From: Melioribacteraceae bacterium
Lineage (GTDB): Bacteria; Bacteroidota; Ignavibacteria; Ignavibacteriales; Melioribacteraceae
DNA: 64,000 bases
NCBI GenBank assembly: GCA_022181065.1
Contig: BQMY01000086.1
Coordinates: 22,336 to 86,335 of the forward strand
Direction of reading: 5' to 3'
Positions 27,101 through 34,892 of the stretch are shown in pieces (positions within the stretch are counted from its first letter, which is position 1; each line of letters begins with the position of its first letter). Position numbers and translations under genes: made by a program. The notes beneath the pieces were generated by a model that saw only the letters and a list, made by a program, of their open reading frames with translations, did no database searches and had not been told where the DNA came from.

Positions 27101-27505
27101 TGTAGAGGATTTTACTATACTGAATACTCCCCCGTTAAGTACAGTCAGGGTGCTGTCGGCAGTTACAATTTTCACCCGGCATTGATTTGATGTTACATTG
27201 GGTATCGGGTTCCATACATAACTACCGCTATTTTCTATATTGGAGACTATTTGAGTCCAGCTGCTTCCATTATTTGTTGAATATTCAATATTGACCCGCT
27301 GCTTAACATTTTCGCTACCCCATTTTATCTCGAACGAAGAAGCTACAACAATTGAGTCACCGTTCGCTGGAGAATTGATAGTTATACTTCCTGTGGTACC
27401 TCCGGGTGATACCGGATCGCCACCTGTATTGAGTTCATCATCTTCTTTAAGTTTACATGACACCGCTACAAACACTATCAGCAAAAATAAAATAATCCGT
27501 TTCAT
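24137..27505 (-). CDS. lipoprotein with eleven Ig-like (Ser-Thr-rich/KNH-type) repeats
   Basis: About 1122 residues from the ATG at 27505; the frame is open 16 codons further, but the lipoprotein signal MKRIILFLLIVFVAVSC begins here. After the lipid-modified Cys come eleven tandem domains of about 95 residues, each with NGGE.W.sGt...ITW, then VkIEYs.NNG..W, then G.Y.W..P, then C.IRI.DA.D....DeSd..FtI. Repeat 4 has a basic insertion (SSKFSKRKGGRKVHAINMPS). Such domains resemble the Kre9/KNH N-terminal family, which is seen in bacterial surface proteins. Probably a surface scaffold, adhesin or glycan binder. No catalytic domain is visible. Confidence 0.85.
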   Translation of the reverse strand: MKRIILFLLIVFVAVSCKLKEDDELNTGGDPVSPGGTTGSITINSPANGDSIVVASSFEIKWGSENVKQRVNIEYSTNNGSSWTQIVSNIENSGSYVWNPIPNVTSNQCRVKIVTADSTLTVLNGGVFSIVKSSTLSLELKKPNGGEVFIVSDSLEVEWSFSGIEMLRIEISKDNGSNWLLIETAAPAFAGRYVWKPDEDFVSDNCLVKVSDVSPNGLFDISNSKFSILIPQFVKITSPNGGEYWQSGTSQEITWLSSEVENVKIEYTINNGLTWLLLTSNTPSDGYFMWTGLPSTPTTMARIRISDADDGFPSDLSDEVFTIIPEESFSVTAPNGGEVISAGTSFTITWDVPQNGVSSKFSKRKGGRKVHAINMPSNFDGIESMNIDYSENGGADWVRIVSGTTNDGEYIWNNIPDINSNLCLIKISDAEDSLPMDISDKVFTISSNIPQFITVTTPNGGENWESGTTETITWLSGGVSNVRILYTTNNGINWNVITENTESDGFYSWEQVPVTASTNCKIRIENVDDTLPADESDSQFSIVPETEIMVTFPDGKEVLQSGVPYDIRWTSTSVENVKIEFTSNSGAVWTVVEQSVPSTGVYNWTTVPSINSSQCRVRISDAVDGLPYDISNENFQVRNQVEQSITLNSPNGGEEWQAGTNHNITWDASAISTVSIEYSTNNGINWETLAEDVINTGSYAWHPIPDVNSTQCKIKIFDATDNTPVDESDGLFTIKPVPSLEITSPNGGELYVAGQPVNIIWNSTGVENVKIEYTINNGISPEDWFILVANTPSDGLYETGFSIPSEKYRIRITEAVSGSPRDESNGTFTISPQPGITVESPNGGEDWLTGTTVEIRWNATNIENVDIEYTIDGGAEWKPVADNVPSNGLHNWTIPASIDFRSDLCLIRVLDASDGSPSDQSDNFFTIHPEDKLLRWTFPNGGEYVYREPNRNDTLITWISAGIDFVDIEYTSDNGQTWLPIVNNYHSTGAYLWTIPLGQPSTLARIRIFDSSNHDTTDMSDSHFYLHIMPAINVEIPQSGYIAGGGDGSCLIKWTADKEVKSVIPQYSFDDGNTWRSMSVMLSNNGGVNELEMRPPFVSGESYLVRLKSGELTSDEVKVKLR

Positions 27506-27551
27506 CTTCTCACTTCGATTTATTTCTGAGTGATAGTTCGAAAACCGTTCC

Positions 27552-27580
27552 AAAAGTTGTAAAAATTACTTACAACTTTT
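27552..27580. promoter_or_regulatory. perfect AT-rich inverted repeat upstream of lipoprotein gene
   Basis: 11-bp perfect arms AAAAGTTGTAA/TTACAACTTTT with a 7-base loop, 47 bases upstream of the lipoprotein start at 27505. It could be an operator or an mRNA leader hairpin. It is unlikely to be a terminator for the epimerase-like gene, which ends 170 bases away with no T-run between. Function unknown. Confidence 0.4.
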
Positions 27581-27749
27581 ATCGATTAGAAATTCAAAAC
27601 CGATTTGAACCGCTAAGCTGTTGTATTTATTTAGTTTGCGTATATTTTAAGGTTAGCTCACCGGACTTTGCGTCTCATTTTGTAAGCACAGAGTTAAGAA
27701 AACGGATAGATAATTTTTACTTGTAAAGTAGAGAAGTGTAAAAATATTT

Positions 27750-28640
27750 TCAGGTATTTTGATATGAATTTATCATCGTTCGCACTGAATCTCTGAACAT
27801 ACGGGGCGATAAGCCGAGAGATTCCATCAACGATATATCCAGCGATACATCCTGCACATCCGGCATTCCGGGTAGATCATGCATCGAAACAGAGTCTATA
27901 CTTGATTTTGATAGATTCGCCTCTTCGCATAAAATTTCAGCCATCTCAACTCTGGATAATCTTTCCACTCCCCCAAAATTCATGGTGATTCCGGCAACAT
28001 CAGTTCTAATCAGTTCGGAAATAATCCGGGCAGCATCACTTAATTCAAGGGGTGTTCTGTACTGATCGTAAAATAGTTTAACAGATTCGATTTGTAAAAA
28101 TTTCTGATATGTATTAAAGAAAAAATTAGTTCGTCCGTTTTTACCAAAACCAAAAAGAAGAGCGGTTCTGAGAATGATGTAGTTATTGAAAACCGACTTA
28201 ATTTTTTCCTCTCCAATAAGTTTGGTTTCAGCGTATAATGAACGGGGATCTTTTTTTGATTCTTCCTTCAAGAATTTTCCACGGTAGCCCGCGTAAACCA
28301 GATCGGTGGAAGTATATATCATCTTCGCCCGATATCTCTCGCACAATCGCGCTATATTTTCAGTCGTGTTTACATTTATGTTGTAGATTAAGTTTTTGTT
28401 CCCCCCGTGTGCCTCTTTTACAGACGCGACTGCAGCGAGATGTATTACAACATCCGGATTAAATTGCTCAAATAGTATTTCCAGCTTCGCAAAATTTGTT
28501 ATATCTACAGATGCAGAGTTAAATAATCGGGTATTAGCCGGTACAGAATTATAAAGAGTGAGCAGATCATGCTCCTTTGCAATCTGCTCATTAACATATT
28601 GCCCGAGTAACCCGGATCCGCCTGTGATCAATATCCTCAT
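27750..28640 (-). CDS. RmlD-like NAD(P)-dependent sugar reductase/epimerase
   Basis: 296-residue extended short-chain dehydrogenase. N-terminal Rossmann glycine motif GGSGLLGQY, active-site YTSTDLVYAG, and YAETKLIGE with the catalytic Tyr-x3-Lys near residue 143. The overall pattern is that of dTDP-4-dehydrorhamnose reductase (RmlD) or the MAT2B-like group. No rmlA, rmlB or rmlC lies nearby; instead it overlaps the end of anmK by four bases and is probably cotranscribed with it. A specific sugar substrate cannot be assigned. Confidence 0.8.
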   Translation of the reverse strand: MRILITGGSGLLGQYVNEQIAKEHDLLTLYNSVPANTRLFNSASVDITNFAKLEILFEQFNPDVVIHLAAVASVKEAHGGNKNLIYNINVNTTENIARLCERYRAKMIYTSTDLVYAGYRGKFLKEESKKDPRSLYAETKLIGEEKIKSVFNNYIILRTALLFGFGKNGRTNFFFNTYQKFLQIESVKLFYDQYRTPLELSDAARIISELIRTDVAGITMNFGGVERLSRVEMAEILCEEANLSKSSIDSVSMHDLPGMPDVQDVSLDISLMESLGLSPRMFRDSVRTMINSYQNT

Positions 28641-29851
28641 GGTAACGCCAGTTCTCCCAGACTCGTCAATTTCTTGGCACCCGTCACTGATGGAACATTG
28701 GCAGAGTTTCCGGAGATAAATTCGTTGGCGAGCACTGCAAAACAGACTGCTTCTTTCTGGTCGGCGTCCACACCAAGCTTATCAGTAGTCGCAATCTTCA
28801 CATCATTACCAAAATGGTTTTGAAGTTGCTCCATGATAAAGGGGTTCTTTGCGCCACCACCACTTACAAAAAGTTCATTAAGGGGCAATGTTGGAGTGTA
28901 TAAATCTCCCTCATCCATCAGCGCGAAATTATAATAAACCGCATGCGCCGTGTATTTCGAGATTGTGTGGATAATATCTTCCTTCGGAATTTCAGCGAAA
29001 CGTAAAATGTGCTCGTTAATAAACTTTTCGCCATAATATTCACGTCCGGTTGATTTCGGAGGTTTTTGTTTTACATAAGTGTCGATCTCAAATAAATATT
29101 CCGACAATTGAGCGTTAAATTTACCCGAATATGCAACTTTACCCCCTTCATCATACTCTTTGCCATAAAAACGTTTCATCAGAGAGTCGATTAGCATATT
29201 TCCTGGTCCGCAATCAAATGCCATAACCTCATCAGCAGTGCACCCTGCTTTAAGATATGTAAGATTACTGATACCTCCAATATTCAACAATGCCCGACTG
29301 GTATCAGTATGTTTGAACATGATATAATCAAAATAAGGTACAAGTGGCGCACCCTGACCACCCAATGCCATATCGCCGTCACGAAATTTAGAGACAACAG
29401 GAATTCCTGTAAGTTTCGCCAAAACCGATCCCGACCCGATTTGCAAGGTGCTCACTACATCTTTACCAAACAGTTTTTGGTTGTTCGGAAGGTGATGAAT
29501 TGTTTGACCATGCGAACCGATTAAGTCTATTTCACTTAGCTGAAGTCCTGCTTTACTTGCCGTTTGAGCTATTGCGTCCGCATAAAATTGCGGAATGAGG
29601 AAATTCAGTGAGCTGATCTCCTCGATATCAGCAGATTCAACACGGGAATTTTTTAATACAAAATCTTTAAATCCTTCGGGATAGGAAATCTCTTCAAACG
29701 CGAGTACATCGAGCGAGGTATTTTCACCATTTCCTGTGATTTTCACAATTACTACATCTATACCGTCAACTGAAGTTCCACTCATCAATCCGACGACAAT
29801 TCTGGTATCTTTTTTTGATAAATCGATTAACTTTTGCATATTTGGCACCAT
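28637..29851 (-). CDS. anmK: anhydro-N-acetylmuramic acid kinase AnmK
   Basis: Peptidoglycan recycling enzyme: it opens and phosphorylates 1,6-anhydro-MurNAc to MurNAc-6-phosphate using ATP. 404 residues. Diagnostic motifs are VVGLMSGTSVDGIDV near residue 20, LIGSHGQTIHHLP near 120, LLNIGGISNLTYL near 188, and the DCGPGNML nucleotide site. A second in-frame ATG at 29839 is equally possible as start. It is divergent from nfo with only 28 bases between, so that gap must hold both promoters or parts of them lie inside the genes. Confidence 0.95.
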   Translation of the reverse strand: MVPNMQKLIDLSKKDTRIVVGLMSGTSVDGIDVVIVKITGNGENTSLDVLAFEEISYPEGFKDFVLKNSRVESADIEEISSLNFLIPQFYADAIAQTASKAGLQLSEIDLIGSHGQTIHHLPNNQKLFGKDVVSTLQIGSGSVLAKLTGIPVVSKFRDGDMALGGQGAPLVPYFDYIMFKHTDTSRALLNIGGISNLTYLKAGCTADEVMAFDCGPGNMLIDSLMKRFYGKEYDEGGKVAYSGKFNAQLSEYLFEIDTYVKQKPPKSTGREYYGEKFINEHILRFAEIPKEDIIHTISKYTAHAVYYNFALMDEGDLYTPTLPLNELFVSGGGAKNPFIMEQLQNHFGNDVKIATTDKLGVDADQKEAVCFAVLANEFISGNSANVPSVTGAKKLTSLGELALP

Positions 29852-29879
29852 ATTAAATGAACAAAATATCCGGAATTAT

Positions 29880-30734
29880 ATGGAACATTTATTAGGAGCG
29901 CACACATCAATATCCGGGGGCGTTGAAACCTCTGTTGACCGCGCTCAAAAACTCAATTTTACCGCCATGCAGATATTCACAAAAAACAATAACAGATGGC
30001 AGGCAAAACCACTTTCTGAAGAAAGTATTACTTCTTTCAAAGACAAACTTAGTAAATCGGGGATTAAATTTGTAGTATCTCACGATTCTTATTTGATAAA
30101 TCTTTGCGCGAAAGATGAAGCACTCTTGAAAAAATCGAGGGACGCGTTTGTCGATGAACTTGAACGTTGCGAACTTCTGGGTATTCCCCATCTGAATTTT
30201 CATCCCGGCGCACATGGCGGCAAAGGTGAAGATTACGGTATAAAAATGATAGCGGAATCTATCAATCTTGCACACCAGAAAACAAAGGGATTCAAAGTTT
30301 CCTCCATGCTGGAAGCTACAGCCGGACAAGGAACAAACCTCGGATACAAGTTTGAACATCTTGCGGGTATTATTGAACTTGTGGAAGAAAAAGAGAGAAT
30401 GACCGTCTGTATCGATACGGCTCACGTTTTTGCCGCGGGATACAACCTCAAAGACAAAAGTGATTACAATAAGGTTATTACCGACTTTGATGAAATTATC
30501 GGACTGGACAGGCTACAATGCTTCCACATAAACGACAGCAAAAAGGAACTTGGCAGCAGAGTTGACCGACATGAACATATCGGTGACGGGTTTATCGGAT
30601 ATGAAGGTTTTCGAAACATTATGAATGATGAAAGACTGGTCAGAGTACCAAAAATACTTGAAACGCCAAAGGGTAAAGAACAGCTCGAAGATCTTGATAA
30701 CCTCGAAAAACTCAAAAACCTTATTGAAGATTAA
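29880..30734 (+). CDS. nfo: endonuclease IV (AP endonuclease) Nfo
   Basis: Base-excision-repair enzyme that cuts DNA 5' to abasic sites with three zinc ions. 284 residues starting at the ATG at 29880 (MEHLLGAHTSISGG); the open frame upstream to 29736 is only antisense to anmK. Zinc-ligand motifs: GAHTSISGG, FHPGAHGG, LEATAGQGTNLG, CIDTAHVFAAGYN, HINDSK, DRHEHIGDG. Length and motifs are normal for the family. It is followed by the long repeat field. Confidence 0.95.
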   Translation: MEHLLGAHTSISGGVETSVDRAQKLNFTAMQIFTKNNNRWQAKPLSEESITSFKDKLSKSGIKFVVSHDSYLINLCAKDEALLKKSRDAFVDELERCELLGIPHLNFHPGAHGGKGEDYGIKMIAESINLAHQKTKGFKVSSMLEATAGQGTNLGYKFEHLAGIIELVEEKERMTVCIDTAHVFAAGYNLKDKSDYNKVITDFDEIIGLDRLQCFHINDSKKELGSRVDRHEHIGDGFIGYEGFRNIMNDERLVRVPKILETPKGKEQLEDLDNLEKLKNLIED

Positions 30735-30794
30735 AAGATAAAGATCATGTTTACCCGGTTTGCCCGTCTTGGGGGAACTTGATTAGGAATCTAT

Positions 30795-30910
30795 TCATGC
30801 CCTCTGCATCTGGTGGATTCAAGGGGTGATACAGAACATGGACTGTCATTTCCGCCCCCGAGCGGAAATCTAATCACTGAATGCTGCGAAAATAGGTTTT
30901 GAATTGTCAT
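30795..30910. repeat. G repeat, copy 1 (third hairpin class)
   Basis: A direct repeat of about 115 bp, around 90 percent identical by eye to 31456-31570. It contains a hairpin with arms ATTTCCGC/GCGGAAAT (30848-30870) that shares the GTCAT edge with A and A' but has a different stem. Confidence 0.85.
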
Positions 30911-30963
30911 TCCAGTTTACCCACCTTGGGTGGGCGAATTCGCCTGTGGCGAAAGGAATCCAG
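30906..30963 (-). repeat. type A repeat with long loop insertion
   Basis: GTCATTCC and GGAATCCAG edges of an A unit held apart by about 40 bases containing CCACCTTGGGTGGGCGAATTC and CGCCTGTGGCG. A related insertion occurs at 32473-32517. Confidence 0.8.
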
Positions 30964-30979
30964 GACATTAAATTTGAAA

Positions 30980-31029
30980 AAACTGACCTCAACCCCTGCC
31001 CCCTTCTCCTCCAGGCAGGGGAAGGGGAA
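30980..31029 (-). repeat. type E repeat, inverse orientation
   Basis: Begins AACTGACCTCAACCCC and has CCCCTTCTCC and GGGGAAGGGG arms. It is the reverse complement of the E units at 19888, 43140 and 43359, with a different loop. Confidence 0.8.
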
Positions 31030-31138
31030 CTACTAGCTTTCAATGTTCTTGCCACCCGAAGCTCCATTCTTCAATAAATTTGAAATTGAACGATGAATAA
31101 CTTGTGACTCCGTTATTATCCGCCCAATAAAAAACGGT

Positions 31139-31383
31139 GTCATTCCTGCGGAGGCAGGAATCCAGAGATATTATATTGTCGCAATACCGCAACCAGAACC
31201 CACCCCCTCCGACGCGTCGGACCCTCCCTTTATCAAATGGAGGGGAGAAAAAAATTATCATCGTTAACTTGCTTTGAGAGTCCTTCCCTTTAACAAAAGG
31301 AAAGATGCTCCTGAGGCGCACAGGTTTAGGATTGGTTCAAATTATATTTCTAAAAGCTGGATGCCTGCCTTCGCAGGCATGAC
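31139..31383 (-). repeat. A-C-D-A' module, copy 1
   Basis: A (31139-31165), a linker with ATTGTCGCAATACCGC, C (31199-31247), D (31280-31325), then A' (31357-31383). In the reverse direction it reads A'-D-C-A, matching the order after GIY-YIG copy 3. The copy at 31631 begins 440 bases after the equivalent point here. Confidence 0.9.
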
Positions 31384-31455
31384 AGCAAGAATTCTACGGT
31401 CATTCTTGTTTACCCGCTATTGGTGGTTGAGATTGGAAACTATTCTCCGAAATGA

Positions 31456-31570
31456 GATGCCCTCTGCATTTGTCGGATGCAAGGGGTGATACAGAACATG
31501 GACTGTCATTTCCGCCCCCGAGCGGAAATCTAATCGCTAAATGCTGTAAAAATAGGTTTTGAACTGTCAT
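31456..31570. repeat. G repeat, copy 2
   Basis: Second copy of the 115-bp G repeat, 660 bases after the first. The ATTTCCGC/GCGGAAAT hairpin is unchanged, while the flanks carry substitutions. A degenerate A'-like unit (31566-31600) follows. Confidence 0.85.
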
Positions 31571-31630
31571 GCCTGTTTCGCCGCCTTAGAATGGGCATGA
31601 ATTCAAAGATGCATTATTATCGAGATATAA

Positions 31631-32126
31631 CAACCAGAACCCACCCCCTCCGACGCGTCGGACCCTCACTTTATCAAATGGAGGGGAGAGAAAAATTATC
31701 ATCGTTAACTTGCTTTGAGAGTCCTTCCCTTTAACAAAAGGAAGGATGCTCCTGAGGCGCACAGGTTTTGGATTGGTTCAAATTATATTTCTAAAAGCTG
31801 GATGCCTGCCTGCGCAGGCATGACAATACTAATTTTACTGTCATTCCTGTGTAGACAGGAATCCAGAGATATTATATTGTCGCAATACCGCAACCAGAAC
31901 CCACCCTCTCCGACGCTTCGGACCCTCACTTTATCAAATGGAGGGGAGAAAAAAATTATCATCGTTAACTTGCTTTGAGAGTCCTTCCCTTTAACAAAAG
32001 GAAGGATGCTCCTGAGGCGCACAGGTTTTGGATTGGTTCAAATTATATTTCTAAAAGCTGGATGCCTGCCTGCGCAGGCATGACAATACTAATTTTACTG
32101 TCATTCCTGTGTAGACAGGAATCCAG
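31631..32126 (-). repeat. tandem C-D-A'-A modules, copies 2 and 3 (260-bp period)
   Basis: 31631-31866 and 31891-32126 are almost identical over about 236 bases, with an exact 260-base period. Each holds C, D, A' (31798-31824; 32058-32084) and A (31840-31866; 32100-32126). The near identity suggests a recent tandem duplication between homologous hairpins. Confidence 0.9.
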
Positions 32127-32132
32127 AAAAAA

Positions 32133-32420
32133 TTAAAACTGTAAATTAAAGGACAAGTCCTCCCAATCCGGGTTAACTTCTTCAATTATCCTCAACTTCC
32201 ACTCTCTTTTCCACTTTTTTAATTGTTTTTCTCGTGCTATGGCATCTGAAACATTATTGCTTTTTTCATAATACACCAACAATTTTGTGCCATATTTTTT
32301 GGAAAACCCTTCTACCAGACCTTCTTTGTGTTCCCAAACTCTTCGTGCAAGATTATTTGTTATCCCGATATAAAGAGTTCCGTTTCTTTTATTTGTCATT
32401 ATATATACGTAGTACTGCAT
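32133..32420 (-). CDS. GIY-YIG endonuclease-like protein, copy 4
   Basis: 95 residues, the same family as the array at 22.7-23.8 kb, with YVYI, YIG, R27, H31, E64 and N83 all conserved. Differences are MQYYVYIM, YIGITNN, IIEEVNPDW and the tail LSFNLQF. It is oriented so that, as in the array, an A unit (32100-32126) lies just beyond its stop and an A-A' pair separates it from the next module, here D-C. Upstream, the expected A' is reduced to a fragment (ATCCAGTTTTTA) followed by a degenerate A unit. More diverged than the tandem copies, so an older insertion or an independent arrival. Confidence 0.9.
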   Translation of the reverse strand: MQYYVYIMTNKRNGTLYIGITNNLARRVWEHKEGLVEGFSKKYGTKLLVYYEKSNNVSDAIAREKQLKKWKREWKLRIIEEVNPDWEDLSFNLQF

Positions 32421-32472
32421 ACCATAAAATAATGATTCGTATTAAAAACTGGATTTACGGTTATTTCTTTTT

Positions 32473-32517
32473 AGCCGCCTTAGGTGGGCGAATTCGCCTG
32501 TGGCGAAAGGAATCCAG
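32473..32517 (-). repeat. degenerate type A repeat with insertion
   Basis: AGCCGCCTTAGGTGGGCGAA, then TTCGCCTGTGGCG and GGAATCCAG. It shares the loop insertion of the A unit at 30906-30963 but lacks the normal left arm. It lies upstream of GIY-YIG copy 4. Confidence 0.7.
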
Positions 32518-32617
32518 CCATGTTGAATCGTCGCAATGCTGAAGAACCAATCCTTCATCAAGAGTTCCCAAGACTCTTCCGGAGCCAGGCAATATAGCTA
32601 GGTTATACTAGTCAAGC

Positions 32618-33460
32618 TTATTTCTGGAATACCACTGAAATCCATTCATTCATGTGTTCAATTTCAACGAGGTTAAACCCGAGTGATGTGAACGCATCAA
32701 GGATATCTTCCTCGTCAATATCCAGTAAACCTGAAAGGATTGTGAGCTTTCCGTCTCCTGTTTTATCGTAAAATTCTTCCTTGATATCGAGCAGAATATG
32801 TTTGTTTATATTGGCGAGTACCACATCAAAATTGCTTTCGGGGATATCCTTAATTTCTCCCAGCACAAACTTAACACTTCTCTTGCAATCATTTTTTTCA
32901 ATGTTCTCTTCACCGTTGATGAGGCACCATTCATCATTATCTACCGCAATTGCTTCCTTTGCGCCGAGTTTATGTGCAGCTATGGCAAGCACACCCGTCC
33001 CGGAGCCGACATCCAGTACCACATCGCCTTTCTTGATGTGCCGTTCAACCATCTGCACCATAAGTTTTGTGGTTTCATGTTCGCCGGTACCGAATGACAT
33101 TTTCGGCTCAAGGTTAATAACAATTTCACCTTCGGCTGGATTGTATTCCTTGTAAACCGGACGAATAACGATCTTCTCACCCGGTTTTATAATGTTAAGA
33201 TTCTGCTCCCACTCTTCATTCCAGTTTTTATTTTCAACGACTTCTGAAGACAGGTTAAAAGAATTTATAACCGCCATTTCTTTCAATTCATCGAGATAGT
33301 CCTTAACATCAGTTTCACTCAGTTTTTCTTTGTCGCCATAAATTTCCACATAATCATCATATTCGTACAAGCCGTCAATATCAAGTTCCCACAACAAGCC
33401 TGAAATAGTATCGATTTCAAATGGATCTGTACTGATATTATATTTTAGATATTCTTTCAT
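32618..33460 (-). CDS. prmA: ribosomal protein L11 methyltransferase PrmA
   Basis: 280-residue SAM-dependent methyltransferase that trimethylates ribosomal protein L11. The SAM-binding motif VLDVGSGTGVLAIAAHKLGA is near residue 147, with the acidic residue of motif II in AVDND. The substrate-side motif is ANINKHILLDI (a variant of the usual NPPY/NILA-type loop), and SGLLDIDEED follows. The N-terminal segment is an L11-binding-like ferredoxin fold. It follows dacB by 13 bases and is likely in the tatD-dacB-prmA operon. Confidence 0.9.
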   Translation of the reverse strand: MKEYLKYNISTDPFEIDTISGLLWELDIDGLYEYDDYVEIYGDKEKLSETDVKDYLDELKEMAVINSFNLSSEVVENKNWNEEWEQNLNIIKPGEKIVIRPVYKEYNPAEGEIVINLEPKMSFGTGEHETTKLMVQMVERHIKKGDVVLDVGSGTGVLAIAAHKLGAKEAIAVDNDEWCLINGEENIEKNDCKRSVKFVLGEIKDIPESNFDVVLANINKHILLDIKEEFYDKTGDGKLTILSGLLDIDEEDILDAFTSLGFNLVEIEHMNEWISVVFQK

Positions 33461-33473
33461 TTTTCGTCCGGTT

Positions 33474-34892
33474 TTATAAGTATTTAACGATCAGTTCGCA
33501 AATCCTGTCCTGATAATAACGAGCCCGTGATGTTTTTCCAACAAAATTCTGCACAAATATTGAGAAGGAAATTTTCCCGCCTGAATTTGTATTCGCGTAA
33601 CCCGAGAGAGTGCTTACTCCGCTAAGAGTCCCGGTTTTGGCAAAGATTTTATTATACGCCTCACCTCTGGTCATTCTATTTTCGAGTGTACCATCAATTC
33701 CGGCTATCGGCAATGATTTTTCGAAACGTGTATATTTATCTGGATATTTATAATAAATATGATTCAGTAACGCGATCATTAACTCGGGAGTTACCAGATT
33801 ATAATGCGATACACCCGAACCATCCACGATGCGGTAATTTTCGGGATCCAGACTAATAATTGTGATCAGACTATCGATCATTTTAATACCATTTTCCGCT
33901 GAGGCAGGCTTGCCAAATCCTTCCAGACCCAAAGCGCGCAGCGTCATTTCCGCGCTAAGATTATCACTCTCCTTGTTGAGATTATCTAAAATCTGATCAA
34001 AGAAACGCGAAAACTTGTACATTATTTTGTTTTCAACAGGAACCCTGCCGGTGTCTGATTTACCATAAAAAAGGATACCGGATTCTTGAAGTTGTTCCTC
34101 AAAGAGTCGAAGAAAATATAATTCCGGTCGATAGAGATTGATTGTTATACTATCCGGAGTCTCCGATACTGACTGGAATCCTTTAATCTGAATTTCATTG
34201 TTTCGTTCCTTCCAGCCCCTTGTAATGGTAAGGTCGGAAGTATCCTCAGCAACGGTGACGGAATAGTTTGACACGGTATAATAATCGGAATATGGCTCCA
34301 CCCGATAATTCACCGGTTCACCAATTTTTCCGGATTCGTAAAATATCTTTACTCCCGCGTCATTGATATTCAGAGCTGTCATGTATGGGAAATCAGAACC
34401 GGGATCATCATCCCACATCCAACCAACGCCCCAGTAAAGAGAATCAACGAGGGAAATATCAACATAAAGATTTCCCCTTATCTCTTTAACTCCCGATTTT
34501 ACTAAATGATCAGTAAATTTTTGCAGATCGTGAGATGTAAAATCAGGATCCATTCCCCCAATAAAATAGAGATCACCTGTGTAAATTCCGTTTTCAAGTT
34601 TTCCGGTACCTGCAAGTTTTGTGGTAAATTTATAATCGATACCAAGAAATTCCATCGCAGTGATCGTTGTGATCACCTTCATATTGGAAGCGGGATGAAG
34701 CAATTTTTGATGATCGTAAGAATATATTTCTTTTTTGTCATCGAGATCAAAAATGTCAACTGAAATCCCGGCTGAATTAAAATATGGATCAGCCAATATT
34801 TTTTTCAGTTCTTCCAGAAATTTTTCCTTGTCAGCACCCGAAATCGGGGAAGCAGCAATTATCAGCAATAAAAAGAGGAATAGTTTTTTCAA
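33474..34892 (-). CDS. dacB: D-alanyl-D-alanine carboxypeptidase/endopeptidase (PBP4, DacB type)
   Basis: 472-residue penicillin-binding protein of peptidase family S13. Signal peptide (MKKLFLFLLLIIAASPISG), active-site S69-N-M-K72 in HPASNMKV, second motif SDN near residue 307 (KESDNLSAEM), and KTGTLSG near 417. It trims or cleaves peptidoglycan cross-links in the periplasm. The ATG overlaps the stop of the upstream TatD/radical-SAM gene by four bases. Family assignment is certain; the balance of carboxypeptidase and endopeptidase activity is not readable. Confidence 0.93.
   Translation of the reverse strand: MKKLFLFLLLIIAASPISGADKEKFLEELKKILADPYFNSAGISVDIFDLDDKKEIYSYDHQKLLHPASNMKVITTITAMEFLGIDYKFTTKLAGTGKLENGIYTGDLYFIGGMDPDFTSHDLQKFTDHLVKSGVKEIRGNLYVDISLVDSLYWGVGWMWDDDPGSDFPYMTALNINDAGVKIFYESGKIGEPVNYRVEPYSDYYTVSNYSVTVAEDTSDLTITRGWKERNNEIQIKGFQSVSETPDSITINLYRPELYFLRLFEEQLQESGILFYGKSDTGRVPVENKIMYKFSRFFDQILDNLNKESDNLSAEMTLRALGLEGFGKPASAENGIKMIDSLITIISLDPENYRIVDGSGVSHYNLVTPELMIALLNHIYYKYPDKYTRFEKSLPIAGIDGTLENRMTRGEAYNKIFAKTGTLSGVSTLSGYANTNSGGKISFSIFVQNFVGKTSRARYYQDRICELIVKYL

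Larger units (their letters stand above)
30780..32126. repeat. composite repeat field
   Basis: About 1.35 kb of dispersed and tandem repeats between the convergent nfo and prmA genes. In order: G (30795-30910), A with insertion (30906-30963), E (30980-31029), F (31035-31130), A-C-D-A' (31139-31383), G again (31456-31570), C-D-A' (31631-31824), A (31840), C-D-A' (31891-32084), A (32100). The short ORFs that cross it are repeat translations, not genes. A GIY-YIG gene follows directly. Confidence 0.9.

Noticed and set aside
29736..29879. N-terminal extension of nfo
   Set aside because: This part is antisense to the anmK start and unlike endonuclease IV; the family N-terminus begins at the ATG at 29880.
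29907..30425. 172-codon ORF antisense to nfo
   Set aside because: A shadow frame of a clear gene, with no recognisable protein features. The same applies to antisense frames at 8374-8775, 14233-14649 and 41882-42283.
30870..32022. Short ORFs across the repeat field (30870-31067, 31040-31321, 31274-31489, 31715-31978, 31783-32022)
   Set aside because: They share repeated peptides such as SLDSCLRRND and RSAIPFVKGKD-like strings because they translate A, C and D repeats. The frames come from the repeats and have no start signals.
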